Positions 7,601 through 13,372 of a stretch of 13,376 nucleotides of DNA are shown here, in pieces. Source of the stretch: Kiritimatiellia bacterium (GTDB lineage: Bacteria > Verrucomicrobiota > Kiritimatiellia > RFP12 > UBA1067); assembly GCA_017936245.1 (NCBI GenBank), contig JAGBFY010000554.1:1-13376 (forward strand), in the 5' to 3' direction. Every line of letters starts with the position of its first letter. Positions within the stretch are counted from its first letter, which is position 1. Position numbers and translations under genes: made by a program. The notes beneath the pieces were generated by a model that searched no databases, had not been told where the DNA came from, and saw only the letters and a list, made by a program, of their open reading frames with translations.

Positions 7601-10195
7601 ATGAAGAGCGTGTTGTCGTTTTTGTTGGTGGCGGTTGCATTCTGTGCAATGGCTTCGAGTGTGGGTTCAGCCGGCATTCTGCAGGCGACCGGACCATGGG
7701 AGATGGAGCAGGCTTCCAATCCCGGTGTGTGGATGCCGGCAAAAGTTCCCGGCACGGTGCTTGCAACTTTGGTGGAGAACGGAATCGTTCCAGAACCGTA
7801 TCAGGGATTGAACAACAAATATGACCTTAAACTCATTCCCGACCTTCGTGAGAATCGTGATTTCTACACTGTGACATATCGCACAAAAGTGGTGCTTCCG
7901 AAGGAATGGGAAGGGCGAAAGATTTTTATCCGTCCTGAAGGCATCAACTATCGTAGTGAGATACGTCTCAATGGACAGACAGCCGCTGTGACTGCCGGAA
8001 TGTTCCAGCGGACTGTCGTGGATGTTACTCATCTTGCGAAGGCGGGGGAGACTAACGATCTTGTCGTAAAGGTTAGTCCTTTAGATTTTTCCGGCGGTCC
8101 CGGCAGTAAACCGTGGGGAGCCCCCGGTGAATGGCGCAACGGTGGAGACGGCTTCATCGGAAAGAATGTCACGATGCTGATGACGGCCGGATGGGATTTC
8201 ATGTTCAATGACGGAATACGCGACCGTAATACCGGCATTTGGCGTCCTATCACATTCTTCTCATCGGGTGATGTGCGGCTTGACCATCCGTTTGTCCGCG
8301 CGAAACTCAACGCCGACATGACGGAGGCGGAATTGGAGATGGATGTGGAGGTCTGCAACACCGCCAAGTTCCCGCACTACAACGTGGAAGGGGATATAAC
8401 CGCCGTGGTGGAAGGTACGGACATAAAGGTGACGAAAGAGTTTGAGCTTGGCACCGGAGAGAGGCGTTTCATCAAGTTGCGCGGCGTGTTGAAGAATCCT
8501 AAACTGTGGTGGCCGGTCAACAAGGGTGAGCGTTATTTCTACAATGTGAAGTTTTCCGTGAATGCGGTGGGATATGACGCATGGTGGCAGCACAACAAGG
8601 AAGGTCATGTTCCGCCCCGCAGACAAGCGGCGGAGTGCAAGGCGCGTTTTGCGGTGCGCGAATGCCGGAGCGATCAGTCCGGTCCTGACGGAGCAAGGCA
8701 GTTCTATGTGAACCGGCGCAAGGTGTTCATCCGTGGCACGAACTGGATTCCGGAAGCCATGCAGCGTACCGACGATAAGCGCATGGAGCGTGAAATCAGG
8801 CTTACCGCAGAGTCCGGTGTGAACATGCTGCGTCTGTGGGCGGGCGGCATCGTTGAGAGCGACCGCTTTTACGAGCTTTGCGACGAATATGGAATTCTCG
8901 TGTGGCAGGAGTTCTTCCTTACGGCGGATACGTGTCAGCCGGAAGACCGCGCGTTGTATCTCGACAATGTCGCTCAGCAGGTGAAGCGCATCCGCAACCA
9001 TCCTTCCGTTGTGCACTGGTGCGGAGCGAACGAATCGACCTCCATCGAGGGGACGGAAAAACTGATACGTGAGCTGACGGGAACCGAAAGCTGGACGGAT
9101 CAGTCGGAAGGGGAAGGCATACACGACGGTTCGCCATACTTCACCGTCAATCCGATGCGCTATTATCATGACACGGCGTCGTCTCGCGGAAGGCGGATAT
9201 ACGGGTTCAGTCCGGAATACGGCACATGTGCGATGCCCTGCTATGAGCAGATACTTTCGTTCATGCCGGAGGATCTGCTTTGGCCGATGAACGGCAATGA
9301 GAAGAACTGGAACTACCGTGAGGGCGGCGGTTTCAATCAGTTGACGAAATACCATCATCTCGCTGTTCAGGCGTACGGCCCGTCATCGTCGCTCAAAGAG
9401 TACGCGAGGAAGTCGCAGGCAGTCGACGCGCTTGGACACCGTGCGCTTTGGGAATGCTGGAACATGGCGCGCAATCACGCGACAGGCATACTGTTCTGGT
9501 ACAACAACACGCCGATTCCGCAGCTCGGATCGCATTCGTGGGACTACGATCTAAACCAGGAGGCGGCGTTCTTCGCACAGCGCAATGCGCTTGAGCCGCT
9601 TCATGCCCAGTTTGACTATGCTTCAAATCGAGTGGCGGTCGTGAGCGATATCGTCGCCGACAAGTACCTTTCGGTAAAGGCTGAAGTGTATGATTTCAAC
9701 ACGAAGAAAATCTGGGAACGCGAGCAGCCGGTTGATGTGCCGGCAGAACGCTGCGTGACGGCGTTTGCGATTCCGTTTGAGAAGTTGGCGGCGGATAATC
9801 CGCGGCTGGCAAAGCCGCATTTCATCAAATTGCGTCTTTTCGAGGGTGGGAAGGAAATCGCTTCCACTTTCTATTGGCGCTCAAGTTCGGTATATTCGCA
9901 CGAGCGTTACACGGAGGCGGTCGGCCCGTGTGCAGGCGGATTCGAGGAACTTGCCAATCTGCCTAAGACTACGCTCAAAACCGAACGTACGGCAAACGGA
10001 GTTAAGATTACGAATACGGGCGACAAACTGGCGTTCTTTGTACGCATCAAGGCGATGAAGGGTGAGAAGCTCGTGGTGCCAGTTTTCTATTCCGATAACT
10101 ACCTTAATCTTCTTCCTTGGGAATCAGCTTCCGTCACTATTGAGGATCTGTCCCCGGACGCGACTCTTTCGGTGGAAGGCTGGAACGCCAGATGA
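7601..10195 (+). CDS. Secreted glycoside hydrolase family 2, beta-mannosidase / exo-beta-glucosaminidase-like
   Basis: 864 residues, a normal length for this GH2 subgroup. The signal peptide is residues 1-24 (VLSFLLVAVAFCAM...GSA). The layout follows GH2: sugar-binding jelly roll (~25-215, ending in 'DRNTGIWRP'), Ig-like sandwich (~225-345), TIM barrel (~350-660) and C-terminal sandwich domains. The barrel has 'IRGTNWIPEAM', 'NMLRLWAGGI', 'FYELCDEYGILVWQEF', 'RNHPSVVHWCGANE' with acid/base E478, and 'SPEYGTCAMP' with probable nucleophile E539. 'GTNWIP' and the W-x-G-x-N-E form are closest to beta-mannosidases and plant-type mannosylglycoprotein endo-beta-mannosidases; the region around E539 and 'GHRALWECW...ATGILFWYNN' resembles those and exo-beta-glucosaminidases. 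Both catalytic glutamates are present, so it should be active, cutting beta-linked mannose or glucosamine. The exact substrate is unresolved. It is the last gene of the block; the RBS is weak (GGAG at 7584-7587, 13 bases upstream). Confidence 0.9.
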   Translation: MKSVLSFLLVAVAFCAMASSVGSAGILQATGPWEMEQASNPGVWMPAKVPGTVLATLVENGIVPEPYQGLNNKYDLKLIPDLRENRDFYTVTYRTKVVLPKEWEGRKIFIRPEGINYRSEIRLNGQTAAVTAGMFQRTVVDVTHLAKAGETNDLVVKVSPLDFSGGPGSKPWGAPGEWRNGGDGFIGKNVTMLMTAGWDFMFNDGIRDRNTGIWRPITFFSSGDVRLDHPFVRAKLNADMTEAELEMDVEVCNTAKFPHYNVEGDITAVVEGTDIKVTKEFELGTGERRFIKLRGVLKNPKLWWPVNKGERYFYNVKFSVNAVGYDAWWQHNKEGHVPPRRQAAECKARFAVRECRSDQSGPDGARQFYVNRRKVFIRGTNWIPEAMQRTDDKRMEREIRLTAESGVNMLRLWAGGIVESDRFYELCDEYGILVWQEFFLTADTCQPEDRALYLDNVAQQVKRIRNHPSVVHWCGANESTSIEGTEKLIRELTGTESWTDQSEGEGIHDGSPYFTVNPMRYYHDTASSRGRRIYGFSPEYGTCAMPCYEQILSFMPEDLLWPMNGNEKNWNYREGGGFNQLTKYHHLAVQAYGPSSSLKEYARKSQAVDALGHRALWECWNMARNHATGILFWYNNTPIPQLGSHSWDYDLNQEAAFFAQRNALEPLHAQFDYASNRVAVVSDIVADKYLSVKAEVYDFNTKKIWEREQPVDVPAERCVTAFAIPFEKLAADNPRLAKPHFIKLRLFEGGKEIASTFYWRSSSVYSHERYTEAVGPCAGGFEELANLPKTTLKTERTANGVKITNTGDKLAFFVRIKAMKGEKLVVPVFYSDNYLNLLPWESASVTIEDLSPDATLSVEGWNAR

Positions 10196-10378
10196 AGTGC
10201 GGTATTCGATGAGATGAATTTGAATTGATAATTGGAGTTGGGATGCGTCTGACGCAATTCGATATTCTGACGATGAAGTATTCATTGATATTTCGGGATA
10301 TTGGAATGTTACGATTTCTATTCTTTTCCTTCATTGCTATCCAATAGCAAAAGGATAAGGCTTAATATCTGATTGTTT
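10196..10378 (+). other. Intergenic tail after the GH2 gene, with a 13-base palindrome
   Basis: There is no credible gene between the GH2 stop and the terminator, and the stretch is AT-richer than the genes before it. TGCGTC-T-GACGCA at 10244-10256 is a perfect inverted repeat, nested inside a GAATTG (10222-10227) / CAATTC (10255-10260) pair. It could form a 3'-UTR hairpin or be a protein-binding site. Confidence 0.5.
10336..10348. repeat. 13-bp repeat GCTATCCAATAGC, copy 1
   Basis: GCTATCCAATAGC is itself an inverted repeat (GCTAT/ATAGC around CCA) and recurs exactly at 10478-10490. It lies just upstream of the terminator and about 130 bp beyond the transposase stop, so it may mark the old insertion-sequence end or a recombination scar. 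Confidence 0.75.
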
Positions 10379-10407
10379 CCGCGCTTATGGCGCGGAATTT
10401 TTTTTTT
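10379..10407 (+). terminator. Intrinsic terminator of the GH2-ending block
   Basis: CCGCGC (10379-10384) pairs with GCGCGG (10390-10395) around TTATG, followed by AA and ten T (10398-10407). This is a short GC-rich stem with a long U-tract, in the right orientation to end transcripts from the glycan block. Confidence 0.9.
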
Positions 10408-10477
10408 ACGAATAAAATTTGCTTTGAAAACCTCTGTGTTGATGGATTTCGGCAAACCCTTGTAGAATCATCGTTCT

Positions 10478-10490
10478 GCTATCCAATAGC
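10478..10490. repeat. 13-bp repeat GCTATCCAATAGC, copy 2
   Basis: Exact second copy of the element at 10336-10348. It overlaps the transposase stop codon (TAG on the - strand, 10479-10481) and encodes the last Ala-Ile-Gly of the transposase. Confidence 0.75.
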
Positions 10491-10877
10491 CTTGGCAAAA
10501 TACTTCTCAAACCCTGGGAAATATGGCGTATTTTCCATTGTTCTCCAGTTTTCTGGTGGTGGTGCTATCCCATAGGAATAGAGAGTGTCTAGCAAATCCT
10601 TTTTCAGCCATGTCACCGCACGGATAAAGGCTACAAATCTTGAATAACTGCAAACAGCACGAGACTTGAATTTGATGTAACGCAGAATCATTTGTGTTAA
10701 TAATGCCGCACATATTTGCCACTTAACGGCATTTTCGTTTTCGCCAAAGAAGTCTTGGAGTTGTAGTGTCTGCTTGAGTTCCTTGAAAAGGATTTCGACC
10801 TGTCACCTTGCTTTATAAAGTTGGGCAATGGTGGATGCTGCCCACTCGAAATTGTTTGCAATGAACAAACTCAGCGT
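10479..10877 (-). pseudogene. IS4-type transposase, C-terminal remnant with an internal stop
   Basis: Read on the - strand, about 131 codons carry the C-terminal part of an IS4-family DDE transposase: 'LSLFIANNFEWAASTIAQ', 'LYKAR', then stop, then 'QVEILFKELKQTLQLQDFFG', 'NENAVKWQICAALL' and a tail ending PGFEKYFAKAIG. The family has Trp where TGA is read (10803-10805, after LYKAR), so one G-to-A change explains the break. The glutamate of the DDE triad should be the one in 'VEILFKELKQ'. The family frame is lost just before LSLF, near 10875-10880, where the next gene's open frame begins. The N-terminal and central parts with the first two acidic residues are absent, so no active transposase can be made. 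The longest intact piece is 10479-10691, but that start is not a real gene start. Confidence 0.88.
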
Positions 10878-10879
10878 CG

Positions 10880-11845
10880 GTGCTGCGCAAGTGGTTATAC
10901 ATCATCCAAAAGAACTTTTCCATTACTTCAGGATTGCGCGTACGGTTTGCATTTGAGAATGTGCTGTGGTTTGCAGGATCAATTCCGCGTGAGTATTTTG
11001 TGGATCGTTCTGCATTTGGCGTCCGTCTGTCCATTGATACAGGTGTTAAAGGTGAAGTGGTTTCACGCCGTGGGAATTCTTTAAAGGGTGATATTAAAGA
11101 TCCCAAGAAATATTGTGTGATTGACATCTCTAAAGGTTCTAAAGCAAACAGGTACACGGTGTCCTATCTGTCTGAAGCTCCGAAACAGGGGTGGTCACGC
11201 GCTGATAAGACGACAAAGCTTGTGCTTCGCAAGGTAAAAGCCGGTAGTGATCCTTTGAAGCGCTACTCAATATCAAAGGACTACTATGTTGCCATTTTTG
11301 AAACCACGCAGAGACAGTGGGAGTTGATTATGGGCAAAAATCCCGTAAAGGACCAAAAAGAGGATGAGCTTCCAGTTTCAATGGTATCATACGCAGATAT
11401 ATGTGGCGATGAAGGTTTTGCAAAAACACTTTCTTCTAAGGCAAATATCGGATCGTTTGATCTGCCTACCGTAGCGCAGTGGGAATATGCAAGCCGAGCT
11501 GGTACCACATGCAGATTCGCAACAGGCAATACGAATGAAGATATTGATAATACGTGTTGGCATAACAAGAATTCAGGTGGTAAATTAAAGGAAGTTGGAT
11601 TGAAGCAACCGAATGCGTGGGGGATTTATGATATGCAGGGTAATGTCTGGGAACGCTGTAAGGATCATAGAAGTTCGATGCGAGGCTCCAATCCGATAGG
11701 AGATATATCGGGCAAGAGCGCAGAAAACTGCGGTGGACAAGTTCGAGATGGATTAGGTGCATGTTGGCATGGGGGGCGTGCTGGGAGTAATCTTACTAAT
11801 CCTTGTGGTGATCGAGGCTTTAGAATCGCTCTGAACTTGAAATAG
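10880..11845 (+). CDS. SUMF1/FGE-type (formylglycine-generating-enzyme fold) protein, probably 5'-truncated
   Basis: The frame is open from GTG 10880, but no RBS precedes it, there is no signal peptide, and the first in-frame ATG is codon 151, well inside the domain. The original 5' end therefore seems lost at the junction with the transposase remnant. Residues ~85-120 carry 'YCVIDIS...YTVSYLSEAP' and 'TTKLVLRKV', a lead-in I associate with a large secreted family in this bacterial group. The FGE-fold domain spans ~131-321: 'ISKDYYVAIFETTQRQWELIMG', 'LPTVAQWEYASRAGT' (195-209), 'WGIYDMQGNVWERC' (247-260) and the closing RGFRIAL (312-318). The usual RGGSW is not recognisable near the end, and I do not see the catalytic Cys pair arrangement, so formylglycine synthesis is unlikely; a binding role is more plausible. 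A terminator follows directly. Confidence 0.65.
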   Translation: MLRKWLYIIQKNFSITSGLRVRFAFENVLWFAGSIPREYFVDRSAFGVRLSIDTGVKGEVVSRRGNSLKGDIKDPKKYCVIDISKGSKANRYTVSYLSEAPKQGWSRADKTTKLVLRKVKAGSDPLKRYSISKDYYVAIFETTQRQWELIMGKNPVKDQKEDELPVSMVSYADICGDEGFAKTLSSKANIGSFDLPTVAQWEYASRAGTTCRFATGNTNEDIDNTCWHNKNSGGKLKEVGLKQPNAWGIYDMQGNVWERCKDHRSSMRGSNPIGDISGKSAENCGGQVRDGLGACWHGGRAGSNLTNPCGDRGFRIALNLK

Positions 11846-11862
11846 CATTCAAATAGAAAATG

Positions 11863-11895
11863 AAATGCCGCGTTCTAAATGGGCGCGGCATTTTT
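11863..11895 (+). terminator. Intrinsic terminator after the SUMF1-type gene
   Basis: AAATGCCGCG (11863-11872) pairs with CGCGGCATTT (11884-11893) around an 11-base loop, ending in five T (11891-11895). It lies 18 bases after the TAG stop and insulates the toxin-antitoxin module that follows. Confidence 0.9.
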
Positions 11896-11914
11896 GCTGT
11901 CATTTATGCTTGGG

Positions 11915-11948
11915 TTGTGTGCACAGCTTATATAGAATATGATATAAT
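11915..11948 (+). promoter_or_regulatory. Promoter of the toxin-antitoxin module
   Basis: TTGTGT (11915-11920) is followed, after exactly 17 bases, by TATGAT (11938-11943), a good sigma70-type pair. A perfect TATAAT also sits at 11943-11948 but has no -35 at ideal spacing. The antitoxin start is about 35 bases downstream. Confidence 0.65.
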
Positions 11949-11969
11949 TGTGTGCGTTTAGAGCACAAA
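11915..11969. promoter_or_regulatory. Operator-like repeats for autoregulation by the antitoxin
   Basis: TTGTGTGC occurs at 11915-11922 and again at 11948-11955, flanking the -10 region, and an inverted GCACAA occurs at 11964-11969. TGTGCACA at 11917-11924 is a small palindrome. RelB-type antitoxins repress their own promoter through such symmetric sites. Assignment as the operator is inference from position. Confidence 0.45.
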
Positions 11970-11982
11970 AGAGGTGGTGTGT

Positions 11983-12279
11983 ATGACAACAACAATAACA
12001 GCGCGAGTTGATTCAGATAAAAAGCGGCAGGCTGAAGAGATCTTCAATGACATAGGCATGACGCTTTCGGGTGCCATTAATGTATTCATAAATGAAGTGG
12101 TAATGTATCAAGGCATCCCATTCAGTCTGCGACGCCGCCCCGTAGCTAAACACAGTATAGAAGCTATAATGGACGAAACCGATGAATACTGCCGTTCTCA
12201 CACGGAGCGGCTGTCCCATTCTCAGGTGTTCGGTCATGCACGGGAGATTGCCAATGCTGGGCGAAGCGTACACGCTTGA
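11983..12279 (+). CDS. RelB/DinJ-family type II antitoxin
   Basis: 98 residues. GAGG at 11971-11974 lies 8 bases before ATG 11983, which is preferred over the in-frame GTG at 11974 that overlaps the RBS. The N-terminus 'TTTITARVDSDKKRQAEEIF' followed by 'GMTLSGAINVFINEVV' and 'GIPFSLRRRP' is the classic RelB/DinJ pattern: a ribbon-helix-helix dimer domain for DNA binding, then a C-terminal tail that wraps the toxin. It overlaps the toxin gene by 26 bp, as usual for such pairs. It should neutralise the toxin and, with it, repress the promoter upstream. Confidence 0.92.
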   Translation: MTTTITARVDSDKKRQAEEIFNDIGMTLSGAINVFINEVVMYQGIPFSLRRRPVAKHSIEAIMDETDEYCRSHTERLSHSQVFGHAREIANAGRSVHA

Positions 12280-12568
12280 ATACCTGCCGCTTTTCGATGA
12301 AGAACTTGCGGCGGCGGTTAGGTACATTGCAATAGACTTGGCAAATCCAGATGCAGCTGCGAAATTAGTTGATGACGTGGAATCGGCGATAACGAATCGG
12401 CTCTTTGCGCCAGAATCGTTTGAACCGGTTAGGTCTGAAAAAGATCGTGAACATCCATACTATCGCATATCTGTAGGCAATTATATTGTTCTTTACTGTG
12501 TTATCGGCAAGGTAGTTGAAGTCCGTAGATTTGTCTATGATCCAAGCGATTGGCGATCAAGTATATAA
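12254..12568 (+). CDS. RelE/ParE-family type II toxin
   Basis: 104 residues. ATG 12254 is chosen because GGGAG at 12242-12246 sits 7 bases upstream and the protein then begins MLGEAYTLEYLP, the usual first beta strand; an earlier in-frame ATG at 12182 would add 24 unlike residues inside the antitoxin. Family features are 'YIAIDLANPDAAAKLVDDV' (helical pair), 'APESFEPVRS', 'HPYYRISVGNYIVLYCV' and the terminal 'VEVRRFVYDPSDW'. RelE relatives cleave mRNA at the ribosome and ParE relatives poison gyrase; the RelB/DinJ partner points to the RelE side. The R/Y/H-type residues at the C-terminal strands are compatible with an RNase, but the target cannot be settled from sequence. Confidence 0.9.
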   Translation: MLGEAYTLEYLPLFDEELAAAVRYIAIDLANPDAAAKLVDDVESAITNRLFAPESFEPVRSEKDREHPYYRISVGNYIVLYCVIGKVVEVRRFVYDPSDWRSSI

Positions 12569-12630
12569 CGGTTACACAGAGCCAGTCGAATTCAATCTCT
12601 GACCCTAATACTGACGAATAACGAATCGCG

Positions 12631-12711
12631 GCGCGATAGGGTCATCGCGCTCTACCGTTGGGTGTGGATTTGATTGCGGTCGCGGGGCGGCCGCCCTACC
12701 GTTGGGTGTGG
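12631..12711. repeat. Composite intergenic repeat: two palindromes each followed by a 16-bp direct repeat
   Basis: GCGCGAT (12631-12637) pairs with ATCGCGC (12644-12650) and is followed by CTACCGTTGGGTGTGG (12652-12667). Then GGGCGGCCGCCC (12685-12696), a perfect 12-bp palindrome, is followed by the same 16-mer at 12696-12711. The order stem, 16-mer, stem, 16-mer suggests a duplicated unit of about 44 bp, probably an interspersed non-coding repeat. It is much GC-richer than the flanking DNA. Confidence 0.75.
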
Positions 12712-12746
12712 GATTTTGGGTTGTGTCACGAAGTGACTCATCGTTT

Positions 12747-12782
12747 CGTGCAAATGGCAAACTTGACTTTGCCATTTGCACG
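12747..12782. repeat. 15-bp perfect hairpin
   Basis: GTGCAAATGGCAAA (12748-12761) is the exact reverse complement of TTTGCCATTTGCAC (12768-12781), with loop CTTGAC; one more C-G pair extends it. No T-run follows, so it is not an intrinsic terminator. A smaller inverted repeat, GTCAC (12725-12729) / GTGAC (12733-12737), lies just upstream, so the whole stretch could extrude as a cruciform. Confidence 0.85.
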
Positions 12783-12804
12783 GGAATATAGTATGTGGTA
12801 TAAT
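12776..12804 (+). promoter_or_regulatory. Strong sigma70-type promoter with extended -10
   Basis: TTGCAC (12776-12781) and TATAAT (12799-12804) are spaced by exactly 17 bases, and TGG directly before TATAAT gives an extended -10 (TGN). The -35 box lies in the right arm of the hairpin at 12747-12782. Transcription would start near 12811, inside the DUF4143 fragment. Confidence 0.65.
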
Positions 12805-12805
12805 T

Positions 12806-13168
12806 TTCGGCATTCGTGAAAAATCGCAATTGTTCACTCATCCGCTCATTGGGGGTCTCTTTGAGAATATGGTTGTAATGGAAGCTGTGAAGCAATGCAT
12901 GAATCATGGAGAAGATCCTGATTTATGGTTTTATCGCAATTCATCTGGCACAATAGAAGTTGATCTTTTGGTTGAACATGCAGATGGCCTTCATCCGATT
13001 GAAATCAAGAGCGCTTCGACATATTCCGATAGAATGGGAACAAAATTGAAGGCATTTGGCGAAGTGGTAAAGAATTCGTCATCGCCTGTGGTAGTATATG
13101 CAGGTAAGACATTCGATAATCTGGCCGTTAATTATGCTGATGTCATTAACTGGTGGAAGAGAGGATGA
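12806..13168 (+). pseudogene. AAA+/DUF4143 ATPase, C-terminal fragment
   Basis: About 120 residues match the C-terminal DUF4143 end of the bacterial AAA+/DUF4143 ATPase family: 'FGIREKSQLFTHPLIGGLFENMVVMEAV', 'LWFYRNSSGTIEVDLLVE', 'LHPIEIKSASTY' and a tail ending INWWKRG. The D-L-L and E-I-K residues are the nuclease-like signature of this domain. Full members run to about 400 residues with Walker A/B motifs upstream; here the frame before FGIR is promoter and hairpin sequence with no ATPase domain, so the gene is truncated. There is no RBS-supported start; the first in-frame ATG is 12869, inside the domain. The family is often scattered in multi-copy form and lost by decay, so a relic is the simplest reading. 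Confidence 0.85.
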
Positions 13169-13307
13169 AAGTTGGCGTGTCAAACTGTCTGATGGTCTAT
13201 TGTCGATGATGGTAAAGGCGGAGTTGTTGGCTGGATGGAGCGATGTTCCAGAAGGCGGCAATTTAGCATTTCGGTTCGATGGAGGTTCCCCATTTTTTCT
13301 GGCATAA
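13169..13307 (+). other. Short unassigned open stretch after the DUF4143 fragment
   Basis: In the frame of 13206, the reading stays open to TAA at 13305-13307 and would give about 33 residues from ATG 13206 (ending 'NLAFRFDGGSPFFLA'). There is no clear RBS. The ending looks like the last strands of a beta-rich domain, so it may be the tail of a larger lost gene rather than a real small protein. I do not recognise it. Confidence 0.3.
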
Positions 13308-13345
13308 AAAACGCCGCACCCTTATAAAATAGGGGTGAAGTGGCG
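13306..13345 (-). terminator. Probable intrinsic terminator, best on the - strand
   Basis: CGCCGC (13312-13317) pairs with GTGGCG (13340-13345, one G-U), and ACCC (13318-13321) with GGGT (13333-13336), with a 3-base bulge on one side. On the - strand the stem is followed by six T (13306-13311 read as A on +). On the + strand only ATTTT follows, so it may work weakly both ways. It would serve a convergent gene beyond the window. Confidence 0.6.
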
Positions 13346-13372
13346 ATTTTCATTTTGCCGCAAGTGAAAATC
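13345..13372. repeat. 8-bp inverted repeat at the window edge
   Basis: GATTTTCA (13345-13352) and TGAAAATC (13365-13372) are exact reverse complements around 12 bases. They could be a second terminator-like stem or the edge of an element that continues outside. Confidence 0.45.

Noticed and set aside
8261..9358. A 365-codon open frame on the - strand inside the GH2 gene
   Set aside because: It is a shadow of the GH2 codon bias; the sense strand carries the full GH2 motif set.
10803..10805. TGA read as Trp (alternative genetic code) to rescue the transposase
   Set aside because: TGA ends the LacI-type, DUF4838, beta-helix, GH2, antitoxin and DUF4143 reading frames at sensible positions, so it is a normal stop here.
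10821..11084. An 87-codon open frame on the + strand across the transposase/SUMF1 junction
   Set aside because: Cys-rich composition without family match, overlapping better-supported frames on both strands.
11720..11845. Diversity-generating retroelement variable region at the end of the SUMF1-type gene
   Set aside because: No reverse transcriptase, accessory gene or template repeat is visible in the window; kept only as a check under findings.
12631..12711. CRISPR array
   Set aside because: Only two 16-bp copies with one short spacer, GC-rich palindromes outside the repeat, and no cas genes.
12747..12782. Hairpin as an intrinsic terminator for the toxin gene
   Set aside because: There is no T-run on either side, and it lies about 180 bp after the toxin stop.
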